This document shows positions 43,921-51,963 of a stretch of DNA of 64,000 bases, piece after piece. Made by a program: the position numbers and the translations under genes. A model generated the notes under the pieces. That model was not told the DNA's origin and ran no database searches. It saw nothing but the letters and a program-made list of their open reading frames with translations. Location: NCBI RefSeq assembly GCF_050589605.1, contig NZ_JBNGOO010000001.1; one strand, 5' to 3'. Within the stretch, counting starts at the first letter, position 1; every line of letters begins with the position of its first letter. This DNA comes from Granulosicoccus sp947495035 (GTDB lineage: Bacteria; Pseudomonadota; Gammaproteobacteria; Granulosicoccales; Granulosicoccaceae).

Positions 43921-45602
43921 ACGAAAACACGGGTAACCCTGCAGTCAGCAGCGGTGCGGGGTCAGCGGCACCGGTCCTGTCCATCGAAGGTCTGCATGTG
44001 CAGCTGCCTCTGGGCAGTGAACGCAGCCATGCGGTCGAGGATGTCAGTTATTCCCTGATGCCGCAGGAGATCCTGTGCGTGGTGGGAGAGTCCGGTTCAG
44101 GCAAGTCATTGACAGCACGCGCCGTGATGGGGCTGTTGCCGGCACCGCATGTGCTCTACGAGAAGGGGCGCATCCTGTTTCAGGGGGAAGACCTCACGCA
44201 GGCCAGTGAGGAGCGCATGCGCCAGGTTCGCGGCGGAGAGATCTCGATGATCTTCCAGGAGCCGATGACTGCCCTGAACCCGGTCATGCGCATCGGCGAT
44301 CAGATCGACGAGGTCATCCGCTTTCACGAGAAGCTGCCGCGCAAGCGCCGTCGGGAGCTGGCGCTGAACCTGCTCGAAGACGTCCATCTGCCCGATCCGC
44401 CGCGCATCATGAGCGCCTATCCGCACGAACTGTCGGGCGGACAACGGCAACGTGCCATGATTGCCATGGCGCTGGCACTGGAACCCAAGGTACTGATTGC
44501 GGATGAGCCCACCACCGCTCTGGATGTGACCACGCAGGCGCAGATACTGCATCTGATCCGGGAACTGCAAGCCAAGCACCACACGGGGGTCCTGTTCATC
44601 ACCCACGATATCGGTGTGGTGGCCGATATCGCCGACCGGGTTGCGGTGATGCAGCATGGGCGCATTGTCGAGATCGACACGGTCGAGAAGGTCCTGAATC
44701 ATCCGCAGCACGACTACACACGGGCGCTGATCGACGCGGTACCGGGTCTGGTACCTCGACCGGTGAAAACCGATAGTGGCGACTCCATTCTGCAAGTACG
44801 TCAGCTGGTGAAGACTTACCGATCCGGCGGACGTTTTCTCGGCATCGGCAAGGCGCAGAAGGAAGTGCATGCCTGCGATCATGTCGATGTCGTGCTCAAC
44901 GAGAGCGAAACACTCGGCATTGTCGGGGAATCCGGATCCGGCAAATCCACCCTGGCGCGCTGCATCGTGCGCCTGCACGGTACGGACTCTGGCGAGATCG
45001 TCTATCGGGGGCAGGATCTGTGTCCACTGGATCGCGCCGCCATGCGACCGTATCGGTCGAAGATCCAGATGGTGTTTCAGGACCCCTATGCCTCACTCAA
45101 CCCCCGAGCCACTGTTGGCCGTATCCTGACCGAAGGGCCGAAGATCATGGGAGAATCAACGCAGGAGGCCGACAATCGCGCTCGCGAGATGCTGGAACTG
45201 GTCGGCCTGGACAGTCGCGCCTTCGAACGCTATCCGCACGAGTTCAGCGGTGGCCAGCGGCAGCGGATCGGGCTGGCAAGAGCCCTGGCCATGCGTCCGG
45301 AAATCCTGGTCGCCGACGAGCCGGTCTCGGCGCTGGATGTCTCCATTCAGGCGCAGGTGCTCGCCCTGCTGGCCGATATTCGCGAACGCCTGCAGTTGTC
45401 CATGGTCTTCATCACTCACGACTTGCGTGTGGCGGCGCAGGTGTGCGACCGCATCGCCGTCATGCGTCTGGGCAAGGTGGTGGAGCAGGGGCCGACGGCA
45501 ACCCTGTTCGAACAGGCCAGCCACCCCTATACCCGGGAATTGCTGGAGGCCATTCCCGGCCGTGACTGGAGTCAGCGCAGAATCCGGGCGGCTCAGGGCT
45601 GA
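43917..45602 (+). CDS. ABC transporter ATPase, fused DppD-DppF type
   Basis: This 561-aa protein carries two complete ABC domains: Walker A GESGSGKSL near residue 58 and GESGSGKST near 342, signature ELSGGQRQR and EFSGGQRQR, and Walker B LIADEPTTALD and LVADEPVSALD. Each ends with the oligopeptide-type C-terminal extension (YTRALIDAVP, YTRELLEAIP). One chain replaces the usual DppD and DppF pair. It closes the operon, since 300 bp follow without a gene. Confidence 0.95.
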   Translation: MNENTGNPAVSSGAGSAAPVLSIEGLHVQLPLGSERSHAVEDVSYSLMPQEILCVVGESGSGKSLTARAVMGLLPAPHVLYEKGRILFQGEDLTQASEERMRQVRGGEISMIFQEPMTALNPVMRIGDQIDEVIRFHEKLPRKRRRELALNLLEDVHLPDPPRIMSAYPHELSGGQRQRAMIAMALALEPKVLIADEPTTALDVTTQAQILHLIRELQAKHHTGVLFITHDIGVVADIADRVAVMQHGRIVEIDTVEKVLNHPQHDYTRALIDAVPGLVPRPVKTDSGDSILQVRQLVKTYRSGGRFLGIGKAQKEVHACDHVDVVLNESETLGIVGESGSGKSTLARCIVRLHGTDSGEIVYRGQDLCPLDRAAMRPYRSKIQMVFQDPYASLNPRATVGRILTEGPKIMGESTQEADNRAREMLELVGLDSRAFERYPHEFSGGQRQRIGLARALAMRPEILVADEPVSALDVSIQAQVLALLADIRERLQLSMVFITHDLRVAAQVCDRIAVMRLGKVVEQGPTATLFEQASHPYTRELLEAIPGRDWSQRRIRAAQG

Positions 45603-45771
45603 GCATTGATCCTGGTCAAGGCGAGCGCCAGGGACTGCGCTAGACTGCAGTCGCTGGCCATCAGGTTGGAAACGTGACAGACATGGCTGGTTACTGCACC
45701 GGCTTTGCAATTAGCTACCCATGAAACCTGTAATTCTTGCTGGCGTGTCGTAACATTCGCACAACACCTAT

Positions 45772-45790
45772 TGCCGACCGGTGGTCGGCA
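45772..45790. promoter_or_regulatory. Inverted repeat upstream of the second TRAP operon
   Basis: A perfect dyad, tgccgacc-ggt-ggtcggca, lies 117 bp before the dctP start in the 305-bp gap after the ABC operon (45603-45907). No gene is supported in that gap. The symmetry and position fit an operator for a dimeric regulator (GntR, LacI or similar), but none is encoded nearby. It could instead form an RNA hairpin. Confidence 0.5.
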
Positions 45791-45907
45791 GTGTTGCGAA
45801 GATATGGCAAGGATCGTTGCGGCGTAGTACCGCTGTATCGCGATGATGTCGCCACCGGATTTCGCGGTGGACGGCTTGCCATCCGAACCCACGAAGAGGA
45901 ATTGATC

Positions 45908-46903
45908 ATGAAATTACGCACCACGGTACTGGCCAGCGCATTGCTGCTGAGCGGCTTTTCCGGCGCGGCCCTGGCCGAGTGTGATGACGGCGAGATGGTC
46001 ATCAAGTTCAGCCACGTTACCAATACGGACAAGCATCCCAAGGGCATCGCTGCCTCACTGCTGCAGCAGCGGGTCAACGACGAGATGAACGGCACCGCCT
46101 GCATGGAAGTGTTCCCGAACTCCACGCTCTATGATGATGACAAGGTGCTGGAGGCCATGCTCAACAACGATGTGCAGCTGGCAGCTCCCTCCTTGTCCAA
46201 GTTCGAGAAATTCACCAAGCAGTACCGCATCTTCGATCTGCCGTTCATGTTCAAGGACATTGATGCCGTGGATGCCTTCCAGAACTCCGAGGCCGGACAG
46301 GCCATGAAGGATTCCATGCATCGCCGCGGACTGCAGGGCCTGGCGTTCTGGCACAACGGCATGAAGCAGCTGTCGGCCAACAAGCCCCTGATGCTGCCTG
46401 AAGATGCTGCTGGGCTGAAGTTCCGGGTACAGGCCTCCGATGTGCTGGTGGCCCAGTTCGACGCGCTCAAGGCGAGCCCACAGAAAATGGCCTTCAGCGA
46501 AGTCTACGGTGCGCTGCAGACCGGCGTTGTCGATGGTCAGGAAAATACCTGGTCCAACATCTATGGACAGAAGTTCTTCGAAGTGCAGGATGGCATCACC
46601 GAGTCCAACCACGGTGTACTGGATTACCTGGTGGTTGCCGGTGCCGAATGGTGGGACGGTCTGGACGCTCCGGTTCGTGAGCAACTGGCCACGATTCTCG
46701 AAGAGGTAACTGCCGCGCGCAACGCCGAATCTACTCGCGTCAACGAGGAAGCCCGCGATGCCATCACGGCGGCCGGTGGTGAAGTCCGTCAGCTCAGCGA
46801 TGAGCAGCGAGCGGCCTGGGTCGAGGCGCTCAAGCCCGTGTGGCAGCAGTTCGAAGGTGATGTCGGTGCCGAAATGATCGAAGCCGCCCAGACTTTCAAC
46901 TAG
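45908..46903 (+). CDS. dctP: TRAP transporter periplasmic binding protein (DctP, C4-dicarboxylate type)
   Basis: This 331-aa receptor has a Sec signal peptide (LASALLLSGFSGAALA) and DctP features: VIKFSHVTNTDKHPKG, then FRVQASDVLVAQFDALKASP with the carboxylate-binding Arg, and EVYGALQTGVVDGQENTW. These match C4-dicarboxylate (malate, succinate, fumarate) receptors. GAGGAA precedes the ATG, which was chosen over a long upstream frame. It heads a P-Q-M operon. A stem-loop follows it. Confidence 0.93.
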   Translation: MKLRTTVLASALLLSGFSGAALAECDDGEMVIKFSHVTNTDKHPKGIAASLLQQRVNDEMNGTACMEVFPNSTLYDDDKVLEAMLNNDVQLAAPSLSKFEKFTKQYRIFDLPFMFKDIDAVDAFQNSEAGQAMKDSMHRRGLQGLAFWHNGMKQLSANKPLMLPEDAAGLKFRVQASDVLVAQFDALKASPQKMAFSEVYGALQTGVVDGQENTWSNIYGQKFFEVQDGITESNHGVLDYLVVAGAEWWDGLDAPVREQLATILEEVTAARNAESTRVNEEARDAITAAGGEVRQLSDEQRAAWVEALKPVWQQFEGDVGAEMIEAAQTFN

Positions 46904-46914
46904 ACGCAGAACGA

Positions 46915-46940
46915 GACCGGTAGCTGCCTGGCTGCCGGTC
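46915..46940 (+). promoter_or_regulatory. Intercistronic stem-loop after dctP
   Basis: Bases gaccggtagc pair with gctgccggtc (one G-U) around a 6-base loop, 12 bp after the dctP stop and 61 bp before dctQ. No U-run follows. As at urtA, it probably protects the receptor mRNA or attenuates downstream expression. Confidence 0.7.
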
Positions 46941-47001
46941 CTTCTGAAGCCGGGCATCCGGTCTGGCAACTCGCCCCTTCACCGTAGCTGCAGAGAATTG
47001 C

Positions 47002-47625
47002 ATGTCCACCTCATCTGTTCCCGATAGAAGCTTCGGTGATCGCATCGAAGAGAACCTGATGGCCCTGTTGCTGGGGCTCATGACGGTGATCACGTTTGCC
47101 AATGTGATTGCCAGGATGATGAACACCAATATCCTGTGGGCTCTGGAAGCCACGGTTTTCCTGTTCGCCTGGCTGGTGCTCATCGGCGCCTCCTATGCGG
47201 TCAAGAAGAATTTTCATATCGGGGTCGATGTGCTGGTGCAGTTGCTGTCACCGCCCAGGCGCCGAATCGTGACGCTGCTGGCCGTCGGCGTCTGTGTGGC
47301 CTTCAGCCTGCTGTTGCTCAAGGGCAGCTGGGATTACTGGTGGCCCTTCGCCAGCAAGCGTGCCTTCTATGAAGTGAACGACATACCCATGCCGCAGTTC
47401 CTGCAATTTTTCTCCACCTGGCTCAACGAAGGTGAGCTGTACGAGAAGATGCCGCGCTTCATTCCCTATATCGTCATGCCGCTGAGCACCTTGCTGCTGA
47501 CCTATCGTTTCCTGCAGGTGGGCGTGCGCGTCTGGAAGGGCGAGCAGGCACTGATCGTGGAAAGTCACGAAATCGATGCCGAGCAGATGGCCGGCCTGCC
47601 TGACGACCAGCCAGGAGCACGCTGA
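47002..47625 (+). CDS. dctQ: TRAP transporter small permease (DctQ)
   Basis: This 207-aa protein has four hydrophobic helices and the DctQ core TFANVIARMMNTNILWALEA, FAWLVLIGASYAVKKNFHIG. A periplasmic insert between helices 3 and 4 (WPFASKRAFYEVNDIPMPQF) makes it longer than average, as in DctQ of C4-dicarboxylate systems. Its stop lies 1 bp before the DctM start. Confidence 0.92.
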   Translation: MSTSSVPDRSFGDRIEENLMALLLGLMTVITFANVIARMMNTNILWALEATVFLFAWLVLIGASYAVKKNFHIGVDVLVQLLSPPRRRIVTLLAVGVCVAFSLLLLKGSWDYWWPFASKRAFYEVNDIPMPQFLQFFSTWLNEGELYEKMPRFIPYIVMPLSTLLLTYRFLQVGVRVWKGEQALIVESHEIDAEQMAGLPDDQPGAR

Positions 47626-47626
47626 C

Positions 47627-49000
47627 ATGGAAGCCCTGCTGCTGTTCGTCGTTGTCATCATCCTGATGCTGATGGGCGTGCCCATCGCCGTCTCTCTCGG
47701 CTTTTCCAGTATCGGTTTTCTGCTGATCTTCTCCGACGCGTCGCTGGCCTCGGTGGCGCAGACTCTGCTCAGTGCCTTCACCGGTCACTACACCTTGCTG
47801 GCCATCCCGTTTTTCGTACTGGCCTCCGGCTTCATGTCCACCGGTGGCGTGGCGCGGCGCATCATCCGTTTTTCCATTGCCGTGGTCGGGCATGTACGGG
47901 GTGGTCTGGCCATCGCCTCGGTGTTTGCCTGCATGATGTTTGCGGCCCTGTCGGGTTCATCCCCGGCCACGGTCGTCGCCATCGGCACCATTGTCATCGC
48001 CGGTATGCGCCAGGTGGGCTATACCAAGGAATTTGCTGCCGGTGTCATCTGCAGCGCCGGTACGCTCGGCATCCTGATTCCGCCCTCCATCGTCATGGTG
48101 GTGTACGCCGCGGCCACCGACGTGTCGGTCGGCCGGCTGTTTCTGGCAGGTGTCTTTCCCGGCCTGCTGGCCGGTGTCTTCCTGATGATCGGCATCTACG
48201 TCATGGCGCGTATCAAGAATCTGCCGAAGCAGCCCTGGAAGGGCTGGGGCGAGATCGGCCGATCGGGACTGGATGCCCTGTGGGGACTGATGCTGATCGT
48301 CATCATTCTCGGCGGCATCTACAGTGGCAAGTTCACCCCGACCGAAGCGGCGGCGGTGGCGGCCATGTACGCCTTCTTCATTGCCAATTTCGTCTACAAG
48401 GACATGGGCCCACTGCATATCGAAGAGGGCAAATCGCATTCCCTGTTCAAGCGACCACAGAGCCTGCTGACGGTCTGGCTGCACGCCGATACACGCAAGG
48501 TGCTGTTCGAATCGGGCAAGCTGACGGTCATGCTGATGTTCATCATCGCCAATGCCCTGATCCTGAAGCATGTGCTGACCGAGGAGCAGATTCCGCAGGC
48601 CATCGCCGAAGTCATGCTCGCTGCCGGCCTCGGGCCCATCATGTTCCTGGTGGTGGTGAACCTGCTGCTGCTGATCGGTGGTCAGTTCATGGAGCCGTCG
48701 GGCCTGCTGATCATCGTGGCGCCGCTGGTGTTCCCGATCGCGATGGAACTGGGTATCGACCCGATCCATCTGGGCATCATCATGGTCGTGAACATGGAAA
48801 TCGGCATGATCACACCGCCGGTGGGACTGAACCTGTTCGTGACGGCAGGGGTGGCCAAGCTGTCCGTATTGAACGTGGTGCGTGCTGCACTGCCGTTCGT
48901 GGCCATCCTGTTTGCCTTCCTGATTCTGGTGACTTACTTTCCACCGCTGTCCACCTGGTTGCCGACCGTCATGATGGGGCCGGAGATCCTGATCAGGTAG
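47627..49000 (+). CDS. dctM: TRAP transporter large permease (DctM)
   Basis: This 457-aa permease carries standard DctM features: MLMGVPIAVSLGFSSIGF, PFFVLASGFMSTGGVARRI, GSSPATVVAIGTIVIAGM, GTLGILIPPSIVMVVYA and near the end GMITPPVGLNLFV. A hydrophilic loop of about 35 residues (EEGKSHSLFKRPQSL) lies in the middle, as in DctM of succinate/malate systems. The ATG begins 2 bp after dctQ. Confidence 0.95.
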   Translation: MEALLLFVVVIILMLMGVPIAVSLGFSSIGFLLIFSDASLASVAQTLLSAFTGHYTLLAIPFFVLASGFMSTGGVARRIIRFSIAVVGHVRGGLAIASVFACMMFAALSGSSPATVVAIGTIVIAGMRQVGYTKEFAAGVICSAGTLGILIPPSIVMVVYAAATDVSVGRLFLAGVFPGLLAGVFLMIGIYVMARIKNLPKQPWKGWGEIGRSGLDALWGLMLIVIILGGIYSGKFTPTEAAAVAAMYAFFIANFVYKDMGPLHIEEGKSHSLFKRPQSLLTVWLHADTRKVLFESGKLTVMLMFIIANALILKHVLTEEQIPQAIAEVMLAAGLGPIMFLVVVNLLLLIGGQFMEPSGLLIIVAPLVFPIAMELGIDPIHLGIIMVVNMEIGMITPPVGLNLFVTAGVAKLSVLNVVRAALPFVAILFAFLILVTYFPPLSTWLPTVMMGPEILIR

Positions 49001-49169
49001 GTATACGCGCTGACAGAGCCGGTGGGTTGGGGCGACAGGAGACGCAGGCGCTTCACCGGATTCAGGTCACGGCGTTCGCTGCGGCCTGACAGGCGACGAC
49101 TGCCACGAGATCAGGCAGGCGCGGCCTGTTGCGCCTCGCAGGTTCGGATTCCCGTGATGGCTGTACGCC

Positions 49170-49679
49170 TCAGCCGTGCTTGTCGCGGGTTTCCAGATGA
49201 ACGGCCAGGGCATTGAGCTTGGCCGCGTAGTCCTCGTAGAGCTGCAGATCGCTCTTGCGCAGGCGCACTCGGCTGGAATAGTCGCCGCGACTGAGTGCGT
49301 CCACATGACGTGTGAAGGGGCGCAGCGGCCCGATCAGCCGATGAGTGTAGGCAATGCAGACGGCTGCCAGCAGCAGAATGTAGAGCACGAACAGCGCACC
49401 GCAATAGCGAAACAGATGGACCAGCTGAATCTCGATCATCTCGCCGTAGTAGCTGGTGGATTCGTTGCTGCCCGCCATGACCGCCACCAGATCACTGAAG
49501 GCGACATACAAAAAGGCGCCCAGCAGCACGGCTACCAGAGCAGTTGTGCCCAGCATGTACATCAGCAGCTTGAATTGCAGAAAGGGTTGCCAGACGGCAT
49601 TGATCATCTTGCGCCGGTGCGTGGGCGGCTTTGCGGCCGCTTGCGCGGCACCTTGTTCAAGAACGTTCGAGTGACTCAT
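49170..49679 (-). CDS. Orphan membrane protein with HAMP-like domain
   Basis: This 169-aa protein has two transmembrane helices (FKLLMYMLGTTALVAVLLGAF and ALFVLYILLLAAVCIAY) flanking a short periplasmic loop of about 35 residues. After the second helix a HAMP-like segment follows (HRLIGPLRPFTRHVDALSRGDY to LNALAVHLETR). There is no kinase, cyclase or methyl-accepting output domain, so it may act through a partner. The frame extends upstream to 49748; ATG 49679 was chosen for the N terminus. Confidence 0.7.
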   Translation of the reverse strand: MSHSNVLEQGAAQAAAKPPTHRRKMINAVWQPFLQFKLLMYMLGTTALVAVLLGAFLYVAFSDLVAVMAGSNESTSYYGEMIEIQLVHLFRYCGALFVLYILLLAAVCIAYTHRLIGPLRPFTRHVDALSRGDYSSRVRLRKSDLQLYEDYAAKLNALAVHLETRDKHG

Positions 49680-49867
49680 GGGCTCTGCCAGCGAAGTGTT
49701 ACCTCCGTTATATCGGGAGCAATGGACGGAACCTGAAGGCGGGTGCACTCACTCGACCGGTGAACAGCCCGGGTGCTCGTCTGATTCTGCGGGGCGATTC
49801 ACAGCTCGGCACGGGCGGATCAACGGGTTACCATGAGCCTGTTTCGCACAACACGGATGAAACCATC

Positions 49868-50392
49868 ATGCTGTATGCTCTGGGTGACAAGCAACCGGCC
49901 CTGAGCCGCCGATATTTCATTTCACCGGATGCCGTGCTGATCGGGGATGTGACGATCGGCGAGGATGTCTCCATCTGGTTCAACGCCGTCATTCGTGGTG
50001 ACAATGCGCCTATCGTCATCGGCGAGGGCAGCAATGTGCAGGAGTGCTCGGTGCTGCACGTCGACGAAGGCGTGCCGATGAACATCGGCGAGTACGTCAC
50101 GGTCGGGCACAAGGTGATGCTGCACGGCTGCACCATCGGCGACGGCAGCCTGATCGGCATGAATGCGGTGGTGCTGAACAATGCCGTCATCGGCAGGAAT
50201 TGCCTGGTCGGGGCCAATGCCCTGGTAACCGAGGGCATGGTCATTCCCGATGGTTCGATGGTGCTGGGTTCTCCCGCAAGGATCATCAAACCGCTGAGCG
50301 AGGCAGCCCTGGAAGGACTGCCAGTGTCGGCTCGGCATTACATCGAGAAGATCGACTTGTACAACGAGCAGCTCAGGCCGATCGAGGTCTGA
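49868..50392 (+). CDS. Gamma-carbonic anhydrase family protein (hexapeptide repeat)
   Basis: This 174-aa left-handed beta-helix protein matches YrdA/PaaY-type gamma carbonic anhydrases. It shows VSIWFNAVIRGDNAPI, the metal-site His in SVLHVDEG and the paired His in VGHKVMLHGC, and the ending VLGSPARIIKPL. Members bind zinc or iron and catalyse CO2 hydration or have related roles. Upstream in-frame sequence from 49631 has no similarity, so ATG 49868 is used. Confidence 0.92.
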   Translation: MLYALGDKQPALSRRYFISPDAVLIGDVTIGEDVSIWFNAVIRGDNAPIVIGEGSNVQECSVLHVDEGVPMNIGEYVTVGHKVMLHGCTIGDGSLIGMNAVVLNNAVIGRNCLVGANALVTEGMVIPDGSMVLGSPARIIKPLSEAALEGLPVSARHYIEKIDLYNEQLRPIEV

Positions 50393-50516
50393 ACTTTCCG
50401 ATTCAGCCGATAGCTCCCGATCCATCGTCTGCAGAAGTATCGCGCCGGGATATCCAGCGCAGGACGGGGCCCCGCCGCAGGGCGACGGGAGCTCCCTGAC
50501 TTTCAGTGGCTGTGCC

Positions 50517-51758
50517 TCAGGCCTCCAGCGCCGGTTCCGCCGCATCGCCCGGGTCATCGGTATGAATGCGTGCTTCAAAGGCCATCAGACGCTTGTGGAT
50601 GGACATCAGTTCGACGATGGTGGTCCAGGAGTTGACCAGGAACTGGAAGGAATTCTCCACCCGTCCGAAGGCGTTACTGATCTGCTGGAACAGGCCGAAG
50701 GTGATCATGCCGGCCACGAAGGTCGGCCCGAGCGCCACCAGCGGAATGAAATTGGCACCCTGCAGATAGGCGTAGCGGAAGACGTTGAAATACAGGTAGT
50801 TGAAGTACAGTCGGAAGTAGTTGCGGCGCACGTCGCCAAACAGATCCCGGATGGCCGGCGGTGCGGCGCGCTCGTCATGGTCCTCACCATAGACCAGCTC
50901 CTTGCGATAGGCCGCTTCCACCTTCTGGTTGTTGAATTCCAGCCCGGGCAGTCGGTAGCCGACAGCGGCCAGCAGAACGGTGCCGAAGATGGCAGAGAGC
51001 AAGGCCAGGAATACCAGGGAACCGTCTACAGCGCCCACCAGTGGCAGCTCGGTGATGTTGGTGGAGAGTGTCCACAGCAGTGGCAAAAAGGCAATCAGCG
51101 TCATGATGGAACTGACAAAGGCCGAGCCCAGGCCTTCCATGATGCTGGCAAAGCGCATGGTGTCTTCCTGCACACGCTGGGCAGCACCTTCCACATTCCG
51201 CAGCTTGTGCCAGTGAGACATGTAGTAGTCGTTCATGGCCGTTCGCCAGCGGAACACATAGTGCGAGGTGAAGAAGGCAAAGGTGACCAGAATGATGATA
51301 TTGGGCACGAGAATGTACAGGGCGGTCATCAACTGGCCATAGAACTGCTCGGAAGTGATCTTGCTGACCCCCTGTTCGGACAGGGCCAGCTGAATGAGGT
51401 CGTAGAAGTCCCCATACCAGTTGTTCAGCCACACGCCCAGCTGTACCTGAAAGTAGGAGACCAGCAGGATCACGGCCGAACCGCATACGGCCCACCAGTA
51501 CCAGCGATTGCGATCGATGAAGAACCAGGCTGCGCAGAACAGCGCCGTGACCAGCACGATGTACTGATAGACCCACACCTTGTCAGGGTTAAGAAACGGT
51601 GGGCGCTCCCCCTCGATCGTCGGCAAGGCTTCGCGCATCAGGCTCAGGGCGGGTGCCAGAGAATCGGCGAAACCATACCAGATGGCCAGCGTCACGAAGA
51701 ACCAGGCCACCGCAGACAGGAAGAAAACCTTGGGTCGGGGAAAGAACGATTGAAACAT
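50517..51758 (-). CDS. SbmA/BacA-family peptide transporter
   Basis: This 413-aa inner-membrane protein resembles SbmA/BacA, which import peptide antibiotics and modified peptides using the proton gradient. Family features are the N-terminal FFPRPKVFFLSAVAWFF, a WLNNWYGDFYDLIQLAL motif, HYVFRWRTAMNDYYMSHW, and RVQEDTMRFASIMEGLGSA. The C-terminal NSWTTIVELMSIHKRLMAFE is shared with the ABC-type transmembrane fold; no ATPase domain is present. The neighbours are unrelated, so it probably stands alone. Confidence 0.9.
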   Translation of the reverse strand: MFQSFFPRPKVFFLSAVAWFFVTLAIWYGFADSLAPALSLMREALPTIEGERPPFLNPDKVWVYQYIVLVTALFCAAWFFIDRNRWYWWAVCGSAVILLVSYFQVQLGVWLNNWYGDFYDLIQLALSEQGVSKITSEQFYGQLMTALYILVPNIIILVTFAFFTSHYVFRWRTAMNDYYMSHWHKLRNVEGAAQRVQEDTMRFASIMEGLGSAFVSSIMTLIAFLPLLWTLSTNITELPLVGAVDGSLVFLALLSAIFGTVLLAAVGYRLPGLEFNNQKVEAAYRKELVYGEDHDERAAPPAIRDLFGDVRRNYFRLYFNYLYFNVFRYAYLQGANFIPLVALGPTFVAGMITFGLFQQISNAFGRVENSFQFLVNSWTTIVELMSIHKRLMAFEARIHTDDPGDAAEPALEA

Positions 51759-51963
51759 GGCGTATCACGAGTCGTTGAAAACTGGATTTGAAGGTCGTTG
51801 CCGTCGCAAAGCACTTCTGGGTGGCGCTTAGTCTAGTGCGGATTCCACAAGTTCGCCGCCTGCAGGCGGCAGACGTCGGCGGCACAGCATCTGTCGCACC
51901 CGATACTGGGGTGACGGTGTTGTTTTCTATACACTAGGCGTCATTTGGCTCAGCGGATAATCA

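Noticed and set aside
45805..45820. Sigma-54-like TGGCA...TTGC before the second TRAP operon
   Set aside because: The spacing between GG and GC is one base too long, which normally abolishes sigma-54 recognition.
50562..51791. 409-codon plus-strand frame opposite the SbmA-like gene
   Set aside because: It lies wholly antisense to a clear membrane-protein gene and shows no domain; it is a composition shadow.
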